From NCBI GenBank assembly GCA_000711775.1, contig ARYC01000107.1, positions 62,001 through 126,000 of the forward strand: a DNA stretch of 64,000 nt, given 5' to 3'. The stretch's first letter is position 1, and each line of letters starts with the position of its first letter. Made by a program: the position numbers and the translations under genes. Below, one piece after another: positions 35,969-47,042 of the stretch. The notes beneath the pieces were generated by a model that saw only the letters and a program-made list of their open reading frames with translations, did no database searches and had not been told where the DNA came from. This DNA comes from Oxytricha trifallax (taxonomy: Eukaryota > Ciliophora > Spirotrichea > Sporadotrichida > Oxytrichidae).

Positions 35969-36828
35969 ATGTTACCAGCACCCACAAACACCCTTGAAAA
36001 AATTAAGCAATAAGAATTTTTCAAAGCTAAGATTAGAGAAGCCTTCAATATCGTGGATTAAGAAAGAAAGGGAATCGTTGATAAAAGGTAATGACTAATT
36101 CTTATTCTAAATCTCTATTCATTATAAAAACGATTTGTTTATATCGCTTAAAACATTCATAAAATGAATTTCAAATATTTAAATGAAGTTCATTAAGTTA
36201 CAAAAGATAAAATAAGCAAATTTTTTGAATAAAATCGATAATCACACTTTTATTTTGTAGAGAAATCAGTTATTTAATGAGATACTTGCTGCAATTTCCA
36301 TCTGAGGCTCAAGTCAGAGATTACATCATTCCTAAGGTAAAAAACAAATGTTTATTTACATTAATTCATGATTAAGTTGGAAGACGATGAGCCAAGTGAT
36401 TACATTAAGTATGAGAAATACGAGCCATACATGCTTTAAGTACTCCTCAGCAATCTTAATATTTGCCTTTTTAAATAACATAAAACTTCATAGTTTAAAG
36501 AATAAAGTATGATGAAAATTCTGATTCTAATCTTTTCTTTTTTTGCTATAAATATGTGAATGAGTTTGAACCAGCACCAGCAGAGCACTTGATTGCTGCT
36601 TTCAGAATTTTAGACCCAGAGGGTAAGGGCTATATTAAGAAGGATGTCATTCATTAACTGCTGACAACTAAAGGTATTCAATTGAGACCCACAGAGTACG
36701 AGTTCTTCAAGCAATTTGCTCTAGATAAAACTGGACAGTATATTTACTATGAAGATTATGTGGCTAGGCTCATTGATGAAAATGAGAGACAATAACTTGG
36801 ATTTTATCAAGTATCACTATTTACTTGA
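35969..36828 (+). CDS. DRC8: Dynein regulatory complex subunit 8 (EFCAB2/FAP200-like EF-hand protein)
   Basis: Nexin-DRC component of motile cilia. ATG 35969 (MLPAPTNTLEKIKQQEFF); stop TGA 36826-36828. Two EF-hand pairs: KIREAFNIVDQERKGIVDKR...EISYLMRYL, then PSDYIKYEKYEPYM, and in the second half HLIAAFRILDPEGKGYIKKD...LTTKGIQLRPTEYEFFK and TGQYIYYEDYVARLIDENER. The order and the 'Y(I)xYExYxPxM' and 'IDEN' features match DRC8/EFCAB2. There is a GT-AG intron starting at about 36088 and a second short one near 36337-36375. An IES at 36452-36538 (pointer AATCTT) joins the halves. Intron 1 is about 170 nt and may hide another IES. Confidence 0.85.
36452..36538. other. IES, probable pointer AATCTT
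   Basis: AATCTT at 36452-36457 and 36539-36544, same codon phase. Excision of 87 bp joins MLQVLLSN to the KYVNEFEPAPAEH segment. Confidence 0.6.
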
Positions 36829-36948
36829 AATTTTATCATATTGTAATATATTCTCTGTAAGTTTACCAGTTTTAAGTGAAATTTAACATTAAGTTTGATA
36901 AATAATAATCAAATTTATCTGGCGCTTTTGCTGACATAGAGGCCTTTT

Positions 36949-38953
36949 TCATATTAACTCATTGGAGTTTGATAGTTGCTAGTGTCCATGCTTTAATTAT
37001 TAAACTTAGAGTTAGGAATTAAAGGTTGATCTTTTGATAAGTTCTATAGAGTCTTTACTATGGCATTGTTTAGTTGTTCGTTATACTTCCTGATTTAGTA
37101 CAATTAAACAAAATTTATAAAATACTAAAGTACTAAAGTTTATTAAATATTAATTGTAGACATTAATATGAATGTTTAAGTGAATTACAAAATATTAAAT
37201 ATATAATATTTTTTCATTATTATTAACTAACATATAATTATATATTTTGGTAATTCTAGCATTCTAAGGAAACTTGATCTTAGCCAGCACTTTAATATCC
37301 AATTACTAAGGTTTAACCCCACCTGACCCAATGGAACTTTTCATGGATGGAGCTCTTCCTCCCCCATAAGAACTAACATTATCTCCAATACTTAAATTGC
37401 TCAAGTTGGCTTTAGAGATCCTTCTAATAATCGATTAAATTTGCAAACTGGATTTCTTATCAAGAGTGGGGCGTCTTTCAGACAATAATATCTTCAAAAG
37501 CATGTTTTCAGAGATCTCATCAGCTTTAATAAAATTGTTTTCGCTTTTCACTAATTCCTCCTTGATTTCATCTTCGAATGTTTGAAAAGTGTTCATAGAA
37601 TCTAATTGCTTTAAGTCTTCGTTTTCTTTCTGATTTCTTATGTTTCTGTCAGGACTTAGATGATTTATCATTTGAAACGACTTTTTCTTCTATCCATTAA
37701 TTAAAGCTCTCTTTACTATTTCTTAAAAGTCAACTGGTTTAGGACTTAAGTCAGTGGGGATGTGTTTTTTTATTTAGAAATTCTGAATATTTTCTGTAAG
37801 TTAATCGAATTGCTTTTTCATTTGACTTTAGGATCTATTTGACCTAGGGTATAAAATGTAATTAAAATAATTCTCTAGGATTGGAGTTATCCTTACCCAG
37901 ATTTTCAACCATTGACTGAATTCCCATGCTAGATTTACTTTACATGTTCTTTGATTTATTCCTCTGAACTCTCAGTTCGTTTAGTTGTCTCCTTGATAAA
38001 TTGTTATCATCATTTCCACTATAATGAGGCAATAAACTTGCATTTTTCATTTTATTATCTTCATAAATTATCCTTGGAGATGGTAGCTAACTCATAGATA
38101 AATTACTGATTGGGGAACCATCTCTTAGTTTTAATGGATTCTCATTCATATAGATTCCATTTCTGTAAAAATCAATAGGTTGCATTAAATTTCCTGTGCC
38201 ATATTCTGTTCTTATCAAACGTTTCTAACTTTCCTACATCTAAAGGTCGTCTTTAAGTGCAGTGAATGATTCCAGTATTTACTTAAGCTTTTTATATGAC
38301 ACTTTCTTTGATTCTGACTTCTTTAATTGATGATTGATACCATCATAGAGCTCTCTTATTTTTGAATCTTTTTTCTCACACTTCCCACGCATTGCTCTAT
38401 CATTATAATATTGAGATTTCTCTATGTTTCCAATATAATAGTATTAAATCCCCAACTGCTCATATGCTTTTATCTCAAACTGAATGCTTTCTAATCGCCA
38501 AGCCAGTTCTAGCAGTTTCTTATAACATTTAATAGAATTTTCATACTCTTTCAATTAGTTGTAGCATTATCCCAAATCGCAATATGTAATCATTTTATTG
38601 AAATCATTACCTTCATCACTTGCTACATTTCTTATAATTTTATATATGACTACAGCCCCTCTGAAATCATTAAAGAATATAGCTATTTAAGCTTAAAGTT
38701 TCAGTACTTTCGAAAGCAAATCTATATCATAGGCATATTTACTCATTTATATAATTTCTTCTAGACTATTGATTGCTTATTAATATTCCCTAGCTTTGAA
38801 CATCTGAAATGCCATTCTACGTTCCTACTCAACTTTATTGTAAAATTCACGTTTCATATAATCCAAATCACTCATGTCTTATTTTTACAAAATTACAGTC
38901 TCCAGCATATCCTTCGTTATTTCATTATCTTTAACCAGTTTTTTATTTTTCAT
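36949..38953 (-). CDS. TPR-repeat protein with disordered C-terminus, one 31-bp IES
   Basis: Start ATG 38953 (MKNKKLVKDNEITKDMLETV). The N-terminal half is a TPR array: AFQMFKAREYQQAINSLEEI, LKLQAQIAIFFNDFRGAVVI, YCDLGQCYNQLKEYENSIKC, AYEQLGIQYYYIGNIEKSQY. Then KLKQILESFTALKDDLQMQ and a long polar region (SPISNLSMSQLPSPRII). After the IES (37844-37874, pointer CTAGG) come QMKKQFDQLTENIQNFQIKK, PKPVDFQEIVKRALING and LSNLSIGDNVSSYGGGRAPS. The frame is open through AT-rich DNA to DSIELIKRSTFNSQLQ and TGA 36951-36949, so a further IES around 37090-37260 is likely. Similar TPR-plus-tail proteins are common in ciliates; specific function unknown. Confidence 0.8.
37844..37874. other. Very short (31-bp) IES, pointer CTAGG
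   Basis: CTAGG at 37844-37848 and 37875-37879. Excision restores DNSNPRSNRSQSQMKKQ and avoids a switch into a frame that soon meets TGA. Confidence 0.7.
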
Positions 38954-39066
38954 AACGAATGTTTTGGCTTAGAATTTTATTAATTCCTTGATTTTTTCTG
39001 ATAAAATATGTGTGGTTGATTGTTGAGTGATTTAATTTGATTTTTAATTATGGTTTTATGTATGTT

Positions 39067-40047
39067 TGTTCTGACCGAGACCCCCCCTCCTACCCCCCCC
39101 CTCAGCCGAGACCCCTCCTCCCTCAACCGAGACCCCCTCCCCCCCTCAAACTGAGAATCCCCTTTTATTATAGTTTTTTTATGAATTTATTTTTTACTCA
39201 GAATAAATTTCTTGCCCTTCGGGCAGATATTACTATTAAAAATATATTTTGATAAGTTCCACTACGTCCGTCGACTTTTTTTTAGAACATACTCCCATAG
39301 GGAAATATTTATAATAAGGTTTAATTTTGACTATCATGATTAATAATATGATTTAATTGATAGACATAAATTTGAATTCAAGATTTTTTATAACTTAAAT
39401 CACTTACACTCTACTGTATAGTAAAAATTAATATAAAAATTTTTCCTATTATTTTTAACTTCATTTAAATATAAAATTCTATTTATTATTTCTTATTTAG
39501 TCAATTACTTTTAAAATCTTATTTCTTAAGCTTAGTTTATTGAAAAATTAAAGACAATTTTTTTATGTTTAGGATTACCATTTAAATATATGTAGGAATA
39601 AAATATAATTTTAATAGTAAATAACTAAATAAGAAATAATAAATAGAATTTTATATTTAAATGAAGTTAAAAATAATAGGAAAAATTTTTATATTAATTT
39701 TTACTATACAGTAGAGTGTAAGTGATTTAAGTTATAAAAAATCTTGAATTCAAATTTATGTCTATCAATTAAATCATATTATTAATCATGATAGTCAAAA
39801 TTAAACCTTATTATAAATATTTCCCTATGGGAGTATGTACTAAACAAAAGTCGACGGACGTAGTGGAACTTATCAAAATATATTTTTAATAGTAATATCT
39901 GCCCGAAGGGCAAGAAATTTATTCTGAGTAAAAATAAATTCATAAAAAAACTATAATAAAAGGGGATTCTCAGTTTGAGGGGGGGAGGGGGGTCTCGGTT
40001 GAGGGGGGGAGAGGGGTCTCGGCTAGGGGGGGGTCTCGGTCAGAACA
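39067..40047. mobile_element. Foldback element 3 (981-bp palindrome, TG...CA ends, TATGTT target duplication)
   Basis: TGTTCTGACCGAGACCCCC at 39067 and its complement ending at 40047, flanked by TATGTT at 39061-39066 and 40048-40053, the same hexamer as at element 1. Arms about 440 bp: outer C-run block with repeated CCGAGACCCC units, then 'TTGCCCTTCGGGCA' and AT-rich sequence mirrored on the other side with few differences; central loop roughly 39545-39605. No protein. Its right tip contributes a TGA to the neighbouring gene (see 40040). Confidence 0.9.
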
Positions 40048-40990
40048 TATGTTTTTGTGAATATGTTTGATTCTTATGGCTAAAAAGGGATGGCTTATGT
40101 GGTTAGTTTATAGAGAGTGAAGATTTGTTTTACATTAAAGTGGAGTAATTGGAGTTACTGATGTTTTCTTATAAGTTTAGTTAAGTTTTTGAGTTATTAA
40201 TATATTTCATTCTAAACTGGTTACTATTGGGGGTCAAGTCTCTATTTTACAAAACTCTGTGACTCATTTATGGCAGCTTTTCTGATATCTAAATTATAAA
40301 AAAATAGAAAATTACATTTTATTATAAAAATTCTGGTGTCAAGTTATCGGCAAGATTTCTATAAGAAAACATATTAGCTGATTTTTTATTTTTCAAAGGT
40401 GTAACTGTCGTTGTTAAATTATCATATAGATTATGCTTAGTTATAGGCATAAGATCAAATTAATTCCTTGGCTATTAAGGAGTATCAATTTCTTTCAAAA
40501 ATTTGTTTGGATTCAAATTGTTTAACTGAGATTAATTCTTATGTAAAAGACCGAAGCTTGAAAAAGTCTACCTGTTTTAATTGTATAATAAATTAATTGA
40601 CTTTTATTTTGGAGTCTCGTATTTATCAGTGATCTAATTCTCACCATTTTTATTTGAGAGAGTAGTGATATTTACTATTGGATTTAACTTCAAAACTTAT
40701 TATGAGTTTATGAATTATGGAGTTTTATTTCTTATAATTGTTAGCTTGTCTAATGCAAGTGACTTCACGTCTTATTAATCAGCCATTTTAAGAATCAAAT
40801 TTTACTTATATTTTGAAGATAAAAGTTCACCGCTTTCATTCTTAATTAAAGACTTAATTTAAACATCTGATTTGTTATTATTTAAATTATGATAACTCTC
40901 TTTATTAAAATAAGGATGCTAGTTAAGGTTATTATCATTTTTATCATAATTTGAAGTTTGGATGTTTAAAGGGCTTTTGTTTCGACTCAT
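40040..40990 (-). CDS. Q/N/S-rich protein running into foldback element 3
   Basis: Function not recognised. Start ATG 40990 (MSRNKSPLNIQTSNYDKN). The reading is continuous on the minus strand (LSSKYKQNLILKMADQQDVK, LTTTVTPLKNKKSANMFSYR, NLADNLTPEFLQQN), then a 27-nt GT-AG intron near 40280-40310, then ISEKLPQMSHRVLQNRDLTP and NKSSLSINQPHKPSLFSHKN. It stays open into the tip of foldback element 3, where TTCTGA supplies the stop (TCA 40040-40042). If the macronuclear chromosome includes this end, the element supplies the last codons; alternatively the true 3' end was displaced by the insertion. About 290 residues, low complexity. Confidence 0.72.
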
Positions 40991-41176
40991 TTTTACTTTT
41001 AATTTTATTAAAAATTATACATCTGTGATCTTATTACACTTTATTCTTTAATAAAATTAATGTTAAATTTAATCATAGATTTATATGTTTAAATCTATAT
41101 TATTTAATAATCTAATAAGCACACAATAAGTATAAAAATATATAAATTAAATTCTTGATTATTTATAAATTCAAAA

Positions 41177-43327
41177 ATGAACAATTAACAACGAAACAAT
41201 AAATAAAACACTCTTTCTACGGACTAAATACTCAGTGGTAATTTGGGATAGTAGAGAAGAAAAGAAAATTCTTAATATGTCGAGAGAAATACTCATCAAG
41301 CAAGTTTTTAAATGGCCCATGCTAATTCCATTATTATCATATAACATAAATGTTCAAAAAATTTATCATAGCTTTTATATTAATTTATTCAGAATACTTA
41401 AAAATTATGATAGAAATTTATCAATTATTTTATTATAATTGTTTCAATTTTCATATGAATAATATAAACGCGACAGAATAACCACCATTAGATGATAAAA
41501 ATAGTGAAAGTAGATAAATACGAGCAGCTTTTAAACATAGAAAGACTTATAATGAGGGGACTTTAGGGTTACCAGCACCATCTAGTTAGTAGTAATCAAT
41601 TAATTCGCATCATCGAAGAAAGTTCTACAATAAAGTCACGAAAGAAAGGAAAACGTAAGTTATACTCAAATTATCTTGATTAACTTTAAATTTGTGATGA
41701 TTTATCACTTAATCATGTCTTGATTCATGATTTATTTGTACTCATAATAATGAACTCTTATTATCATTATAAAAACCATTACTAAATCAAACCACTTCTA
41801 TAATTTCAGATATCTAATACTTTAATCCTTTTTTTATAGCAAAAAAGAAGAGTCAAACTTAAACTTCAAGAGATGGCTTTTGACATTAGTCTCTGCAGCC
41901 AATGTACTTCTAGCTATTTTAATTATAATTATGGGTTTCAAAGCTTCACAATTTAACTTTAATGACTTGCTAGTCGTTGATAAAGCACTTATGGCTTTAG
42001 GAGTTTGGGTCCTGCTTATCTCTATAGTAAACTTATATGGTAATAATATATGAATTCATGACTTTTTATTCATGTAGGTCTTGGGAAGGAGAGTGATGAA
42101 ATCATGCTGTTTGTACTCTATAACTGTGTTATCTCGTTTATTTTGCTGTCAATATTTGCAATTGGGGCTATTTCATTTTCTGATAATTTAATTGACTGGA
42201 TTGATAAGCACTGGGATGAAATTAGGCTTAATCAAATAATATCTATATTTAATCTAAACATGTTTGTTGTTTTATTTTATTGAAATATTTTTAAATTATC
42301 TATGTAGAATTTATTATTCTATATTTAGATTCTTCATTTTTATAGCCATTACATTTATCTATGTAAATATTTGAATTATTGAACGTGAAGACATACTCAA
42401 TGACAGATTTTAAGACGCACATTGCTTCTGAACTAGTGTCCCTTGGTGCCTTCGCTTTCACCATAGACCTCTCCCTCTTCATTATGATTTCAACAATCCT
42501 CATTATTCAAGGCCTTGAGAAGGTTATGATAGTGCTCTTCCCACTTACCAATTTGGTGTTTATAGTATTCTCACTAGCTATATTTGCAGTTGCATTATAT
42601 TTCAATTAGCATTCTTACTATACATCTGCCATGCCAATTGGTGCTAATTATGCATTATTCTTAATTGCTATATTCGTGCTTATTATTGGTATTTTGGGTT
42701 ATAAATCTTAAAAGATATATTTATTTGCAGTTCTTTTAATAGTAATCGATAAGAAATGGCATATTAGCTCAAATTTTATAATTAAATAATTTAGTTTTAA
42801 ATCAGGAACGTAAGGAAGAGTGAAATATCTTCAATTCTACATAATAGTGCTTGCAATATCTGCACTGCTTTGTTTCTTCACAGGTGTCTTCATGATCCTA
42901 AAAACTTCAACTATTAAGGAAACAGTATCCAGAGAATGGCCAGAAATTTAAGAGAGACTGAAAGAAGCAGGGTATGATATAGGGGAATCTACTTTTTCTA
43001 ACTTTTTAGAAGTTAATGTCAAATTTGGAGGACTATTCGTGATTGTGTTTTGTCTATTTCTCATTTTGGGATTGGTGCCTGCTTACTATATTCAATTCTT
43101 GATGAAGAAAAGGGGGAAAATTTAAGTTGGAGGATTGGGAGGAGGTATAAAAAATAATATCAAGTTTTTATAACATTAGTGGTTTAATATTATCAAACAT
43201 AAAATTATACAATATATTAATGTTTTTGATAGGTACAGGAGTATTCTCAACTCCATATAGACTAAATAGCGATAATACATCCCCTAAATTTAAAAATCAA
43301 CTTTCCCCCAACGACTCAGAAGCTTGA
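41177..43327 (+). CDS. Multi-pass membrane protein, tetraspanin-like
   Basis: ATG 41177 (MNNQQRNNKQNTLSTDQIL); stop TGA 43325-43327. After a polar N-terminus, hydrophobic helices appear: LTLVSAANVLLAILIIIMGF, ALMALGVWVLLISIVNLYG, LYNCVISFILLSIFAIGAIS, then DLSLFIMISTILIIQGLEKV, VFIVFSLAIFAVALYFN, NYALFLIAIFVLIIGILGY, a loop with KYLQFYIIVLAISALLCFFT, and VKFGGLFVIVFCLFLILGLV. Introns: one starting at about 41660 (long), a 37-nt one near 42041-42077, and one ending just before 43233. An IES at 42245-42366 (pointer ATATTT) restores the frame between helices 3 and 4; another IES is needed near 41330-41460. The paired-helix pattern with a large extracellular loop is tetraspanin-like, but the cysteine motif is not evident, so the family is tentative. 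Confidence 0.72.
42245..42366. other. IES, pointer ATATTT
   Basis: ATATTT at 42245-42250 and 42367-42372, same codon phase. Excision of 122 bp joins LNQIISIF to ELLNVKTYSMTDFK. Confidence 0.72.
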
Positions 43328-43549
43328 TTTAACTATTTTCTTTTCCCTAACAATTTCAATATTTGTTTCTTTGATGGAAATTAATTACGTAATTCAGTAA
43401 AAATTATATGCATGAATTGAATACTTATAGATAACTTAACTATACGATATATTTATGATGATTAAAACTTTTAACATAGATTACATGAGTCAGAAAAATT
43501 CATAGCTTAAAATTCTCCTATTTCATAATTATATATTTTTTATTACTTC

Positions 43550-44467
43550 TCACAGTTATGATTTCTTATTTGCTGACTATTATGATTATTACTATATCTA
43601 AGAAGTGTCTCCATCATTTTTATTGCTACTCTATTTCAAATGAACTATTTTATTATCTTCATATGTTTTAATTATTTAGTCTATTCCATCCCAAATTCCC
43701 TAACCGTTGAATGCTGAGCAACACTGCGCACAAATTGTACGATTTTATTCTTCAGACTGCAAATCTAGAATTTATTCTATTTCTTCTTATGTGATTAACT
43801 AATCAAGATATTTTAATCATTAAATCATTATACTTATACATGTTATAATGAAAATTTAAAGACAAAAATTTATTCAGATATGCTGAAAATTTATATATTC
43901 TTAAATCAGTTAGATCTTATTTATTGAAGTATATTAAAAACGGAACTGCCCCTATACTCTAGTCGACCATTAATGATTACAATTCTTTCTTCGCTTTTTG
44001 AAGTTTTTCCCGGTCAGTACTGTCTATTACAAAAATTACTCCATCTATTTTATCGAAATAATGCTTCCAAAGCTTTGTTATTTGCCCTCCTACATCCCAA
44101 AATGTCAAACTATATCCTTTAAATGTTTAAAAATAATTTTTTAAAAAAAATTTAAATGTCAAAAATTGATCGTGTAAGAAACAATCATAATAATCACATT
44201 TATTTTATAAAATCTGATTTCCATTTTATAAATCAATATATAATAAAAGCTATATCGCTTATACTGCAGATGTTCAATGTTTAACCCAACAGTTGGCACA
44301 GTGTCCTTGAATTGAGCATCCCTCATGAAATATAAAAGTGAAGTTTTTCCTGCATTATCCAACCCCAAAAGTAAAATACGTTTTTCAAAGCTCTCTGACC
44401 CTGCAGCTGTGGTCTCACCGTCTCCAGTTAGTCTTGCTTTTTATAGAAAACTCATGTCGCATCCCAT
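43550..44467 (-). CDS. ARF-like (ARL) small GTPase with two IESs
   Basis: Start ATG 44467 (MGCDMSFLQKARLTGDGE); Gly2 allows N-myristoylation. P-loop GLDNAGKTS, switch I TVPTVGLNIE, WDVGGQ (G3), NKQDL (G4, restored across an IES) and CSAFNGQGIWDGID (G5 region, equivalent to 'CSA..G.Gl..gl'). Residues before the P-loop include a short insert TTAAGSESFEKRI. Stop TGA 43552-43550 after a Q/S-rich tail longer than usual for ARLs. IESs 43801-43913 (AATCA) and 44110-44249 (CTATATC) interrupt it; each excision restores a diagnostic GTPase motif. Likely acts in membrane or ciliary traffic, as ARLs do. Confidence 0.93.
43801..43913. other. IES in ARL gene, pointer AATCA
   Basis: AATCA at 43801-43805 and 43914-43918. 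Excision of 113 bp restores FNKQDLTDQLITQEEIEQIL. Confidence 0.88.
44110..44249. other. IES in ARL gene, pointer CTATATC
   Basis: CTATATC at 44110-44116 and 44250-44256. Excision of 140 bp restores NIEHLQYKRYSLTFWDVGGQ. Confidence 0.9.
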
Positions 44468-46233
44468 TTTAATATTATTATTGTTTGCACTTATTAGTCA
44501 AATAAAATAATATAAATATCAATGTATAATATTATATTTATTATAATATAATTTATAATAAATCAGAAAATGAGAATTCCAATTTAATAACAAATATATT
44601 AATTCATAAGTAAAAAAAATTATAATTATATAATATTGATCTTTTATTTGTTTGTTAATAAATTTGGAAACTAGGCTCCCTTTTGAATTATAGTAGTATT
44701 ATAATAATTTATATAAATTTTACATTAAATTACTTCATTATTGACATTGAGTTTGTTATTAATTCTCTAAACATTTAAATTAAATATTGTTATTTATATT
44801 TTATATAAAATTTAGCTTTCTCAATTTTAATTATTTAAGTATTAATCTTGGTAATATTTAGAATAAATATTAAACAATACATTAAATATAAATATTAGAA
44901 GGCAAAAATTATTCTTAACAAAATTTATCAAACAATTTATTTTAATAAATTATAAATTTCTTTATTTTATCTATTATTTTTTCTTATTTTTTCGAATAAT
45001 ATAATTTTTTTATTTAATTATAGGACAGTGGTTTATAATTGACTTCATGGTTTTTTAAGTTCAAGTTTAGTTTTTTGTATTTATCTTCTCTTCAAATCCT
45101 GATATTCCTCTTGTTTATCAATAAATTTATCTGTATTATTTCATCAATTATGTGTCTAGATTGTTCTGAAATGTATCAAAGAATATAATTCCATTCCTAT
45201 TATTCTCTTTACAATTTTACCATTATGATAAAAGTATTTTTTCTAAATATTTTATTCTTTTTTGAATTCTGTTATTTAATTAGCTCTCTGTGATTTTTAA
45301 TTGAAATTCTAAGATATAAGAGAGAAAGTGATTGTCTTACTCTCTCTATATTTTAGTGGAAGACTATTTAATATTAATATTATTATTATTGGCAAACAGC
45401 TATTTTTTATACATATTATTTGCATGTAGATTTAAATATTTATATTGTTGTTAAAAATAATATAAAATTATTAAATAATCTCAAGAATTAATCATAATTA
45501 GTATGAAAATATAACTCATAAACTTTTAAATTTATAGTACTAATATTTAATAATTAATAATTGAAATATAATTTTCAATTATTAATAAAAATTTTTCCAA
45601 GTTAAATTATATTAAAGAAATTCAATTTCTAAATATTATAAATTAAATAAGATATATATTTTATTCATTTCACAAATCTATATATAGTTGATAATTTATC
45701 TTTGATTATTTAATATATTATTAAAGAAATTAACACAATTATATTGAAATGAGTTTCTATCAAAATTTAAAGGGACCTTTGACCCACATGTTCTTATTTT
45801 CTTCTCTAAAATTATGAAGCATTATATATTCCTAAAAAATATATAATTATTTGCAATCTTGGATTTTTTAAATTAGATTTAATAATACTCATTTTTTTGG
45901 TTACTTCTTAGTTTCATCTTGGAATCAGTTTAAAAGCTTAAACAAATAAATTCATAAAATTACAGAAATTATAGAATATTCTAGAACTAACTAACATAAT
46001 GTGTGATTGAAAAAAATTCTATTTAATCAACTAAATCACTAAATCGAAACTTTATCTCTTTGAACAGTAAAATTACAATAATAAACTAAAAAACATTTTT
46101 ATAATTTTATATTCAAATATAAATGAGTAACACTAAAAATTCTAAGAGGAGTAAAATACAGTGAAAACAGATTTCTAAACTAGCATGTATTATTAAACCA
46201 ATTTTTTAAACAAAATAAAACTATTTAAAATGA
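44468..46233. other. AT-rich germline DNA, no gene seen
   Basis: Very AT-rich, with short ATTAATAAT-type repeats. No coding frame convincing on either strand. Confidence 0.55.
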
Positions 46234-46502
46234 TCAAAGTTTGGGTTTACGTTCTTTATAAATTTTTATTAACCAAAAATAACTCCAATAAAAATGAATT
46301 ATTAACTCTTATAATTATGATAAGTATTTAATGGATTTTATTGGCGGGTTTGAGGGATCCATAGTGACATAGTTGGGTATGAAATTCTAGTTGACATTTG
46401 TTGACGCTTTGCCAAAACTAGTCTTAAAATCATTAGACGCAATTCTTTTAGCACTATTCTACCGATCTCTTTTTCTAAGCTGATCTTCTTCACATCCTTA
46501 AT
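46234..46502 (-). CDS. 3' part of host gene interrupted by the TBE-like transposon
   Basis: Continuation of the gene that starts at 54767. On the minus strand, directly after the transposon's 3-bp duplication, it reads GCEEDQLRKRDRQNSAKRIA, SNDFKTSFGKASTNVNQN and FIPNYVTMDPSNPPIKS. After that the text (46234-46330) is open to TGA 46236-46234 but looks less coding and may include an IES. Function unknown; polar, probably a small structural or regulatory protein. Confidence 0.78.
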
Positions 46503-46600
46503 AAAAACCCCGAAACCCCTTAGTGAGGTTTATAAGTGCATTAAATTTTAGAGTATTGTTGGGGTCTTACTGGGGTTAGTAGTGAAACTAAGTCAATTTG
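46503..46600 (+). repeat. Left terminal inverted repeat of the TBE-like element
   Basis: Pairs with 54375-54472 on the opposite strand with roughly three-quarters identity by eye, including the telomere-like tip. Confidence 0.85.
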
Positions 46601-46675
46601 TAAAATGAGAAATAGAAATTAGCGATATTTAGGGTCTATTTATGATAATTAATAATTAGATTTACTGCTTAAGCT

Positions 46676-46986
46676 TAGGTATGGTACGAGTATTAATATA
46701 GACATAGTCAAACCAGTAATGAATTATGCAGCTATAGCAAAGCTTCTATGCTAGATTGTCTCAACTGTTAGGTATCACTGCTTGCTAGCTTTTTAGAATT
46801 ATAATTCAGGCGTTTAGAATTATAATTCTGGCTTATAAATGCATCTTGCAAGAAAATAAAAGTTCTCTCAGGCTCATATTGACTTCCTCTGCGATTCAAA
46901 AACTTTGAAGTATTGGCCACACTTTTCATTAGACTAGCGAGCTGTGATGTTTCATCGTAAGTTTCCTGGCATGCGAATCTCTCCAT
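46676..46986 (-). CDS. Small ORF inside the TBE-like element, unknown
   Basis: Start ATG 46986 (MERFACQETYDETSQLASLM), then SVANTSKFLNRRGSQYEPER and LQQLHNS-type Gln-rich text to a TGA near 46700. It contains a short repeated NYNSK(R/K)L unit. It looks coding by composition but matches nothing I recognise; it could be the 5' part of an element gene or an inserted host fragment. Confidence 0.4.
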
Positions 46987-47042
46987 AGACTATAGCCAAT
47001 ATTTAGAGAAGAAATGGAATTACTTTCAAGACTCTCAATAGA

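Noticed and set aside
46503..46530. C4A4-like tract read as a true telomere or chromosome end
   Set aside because: Only two degenerate units, mirrored at 54472 with a 3-bp duplication and inside a coding sequence: transposon tips, not a telomere.
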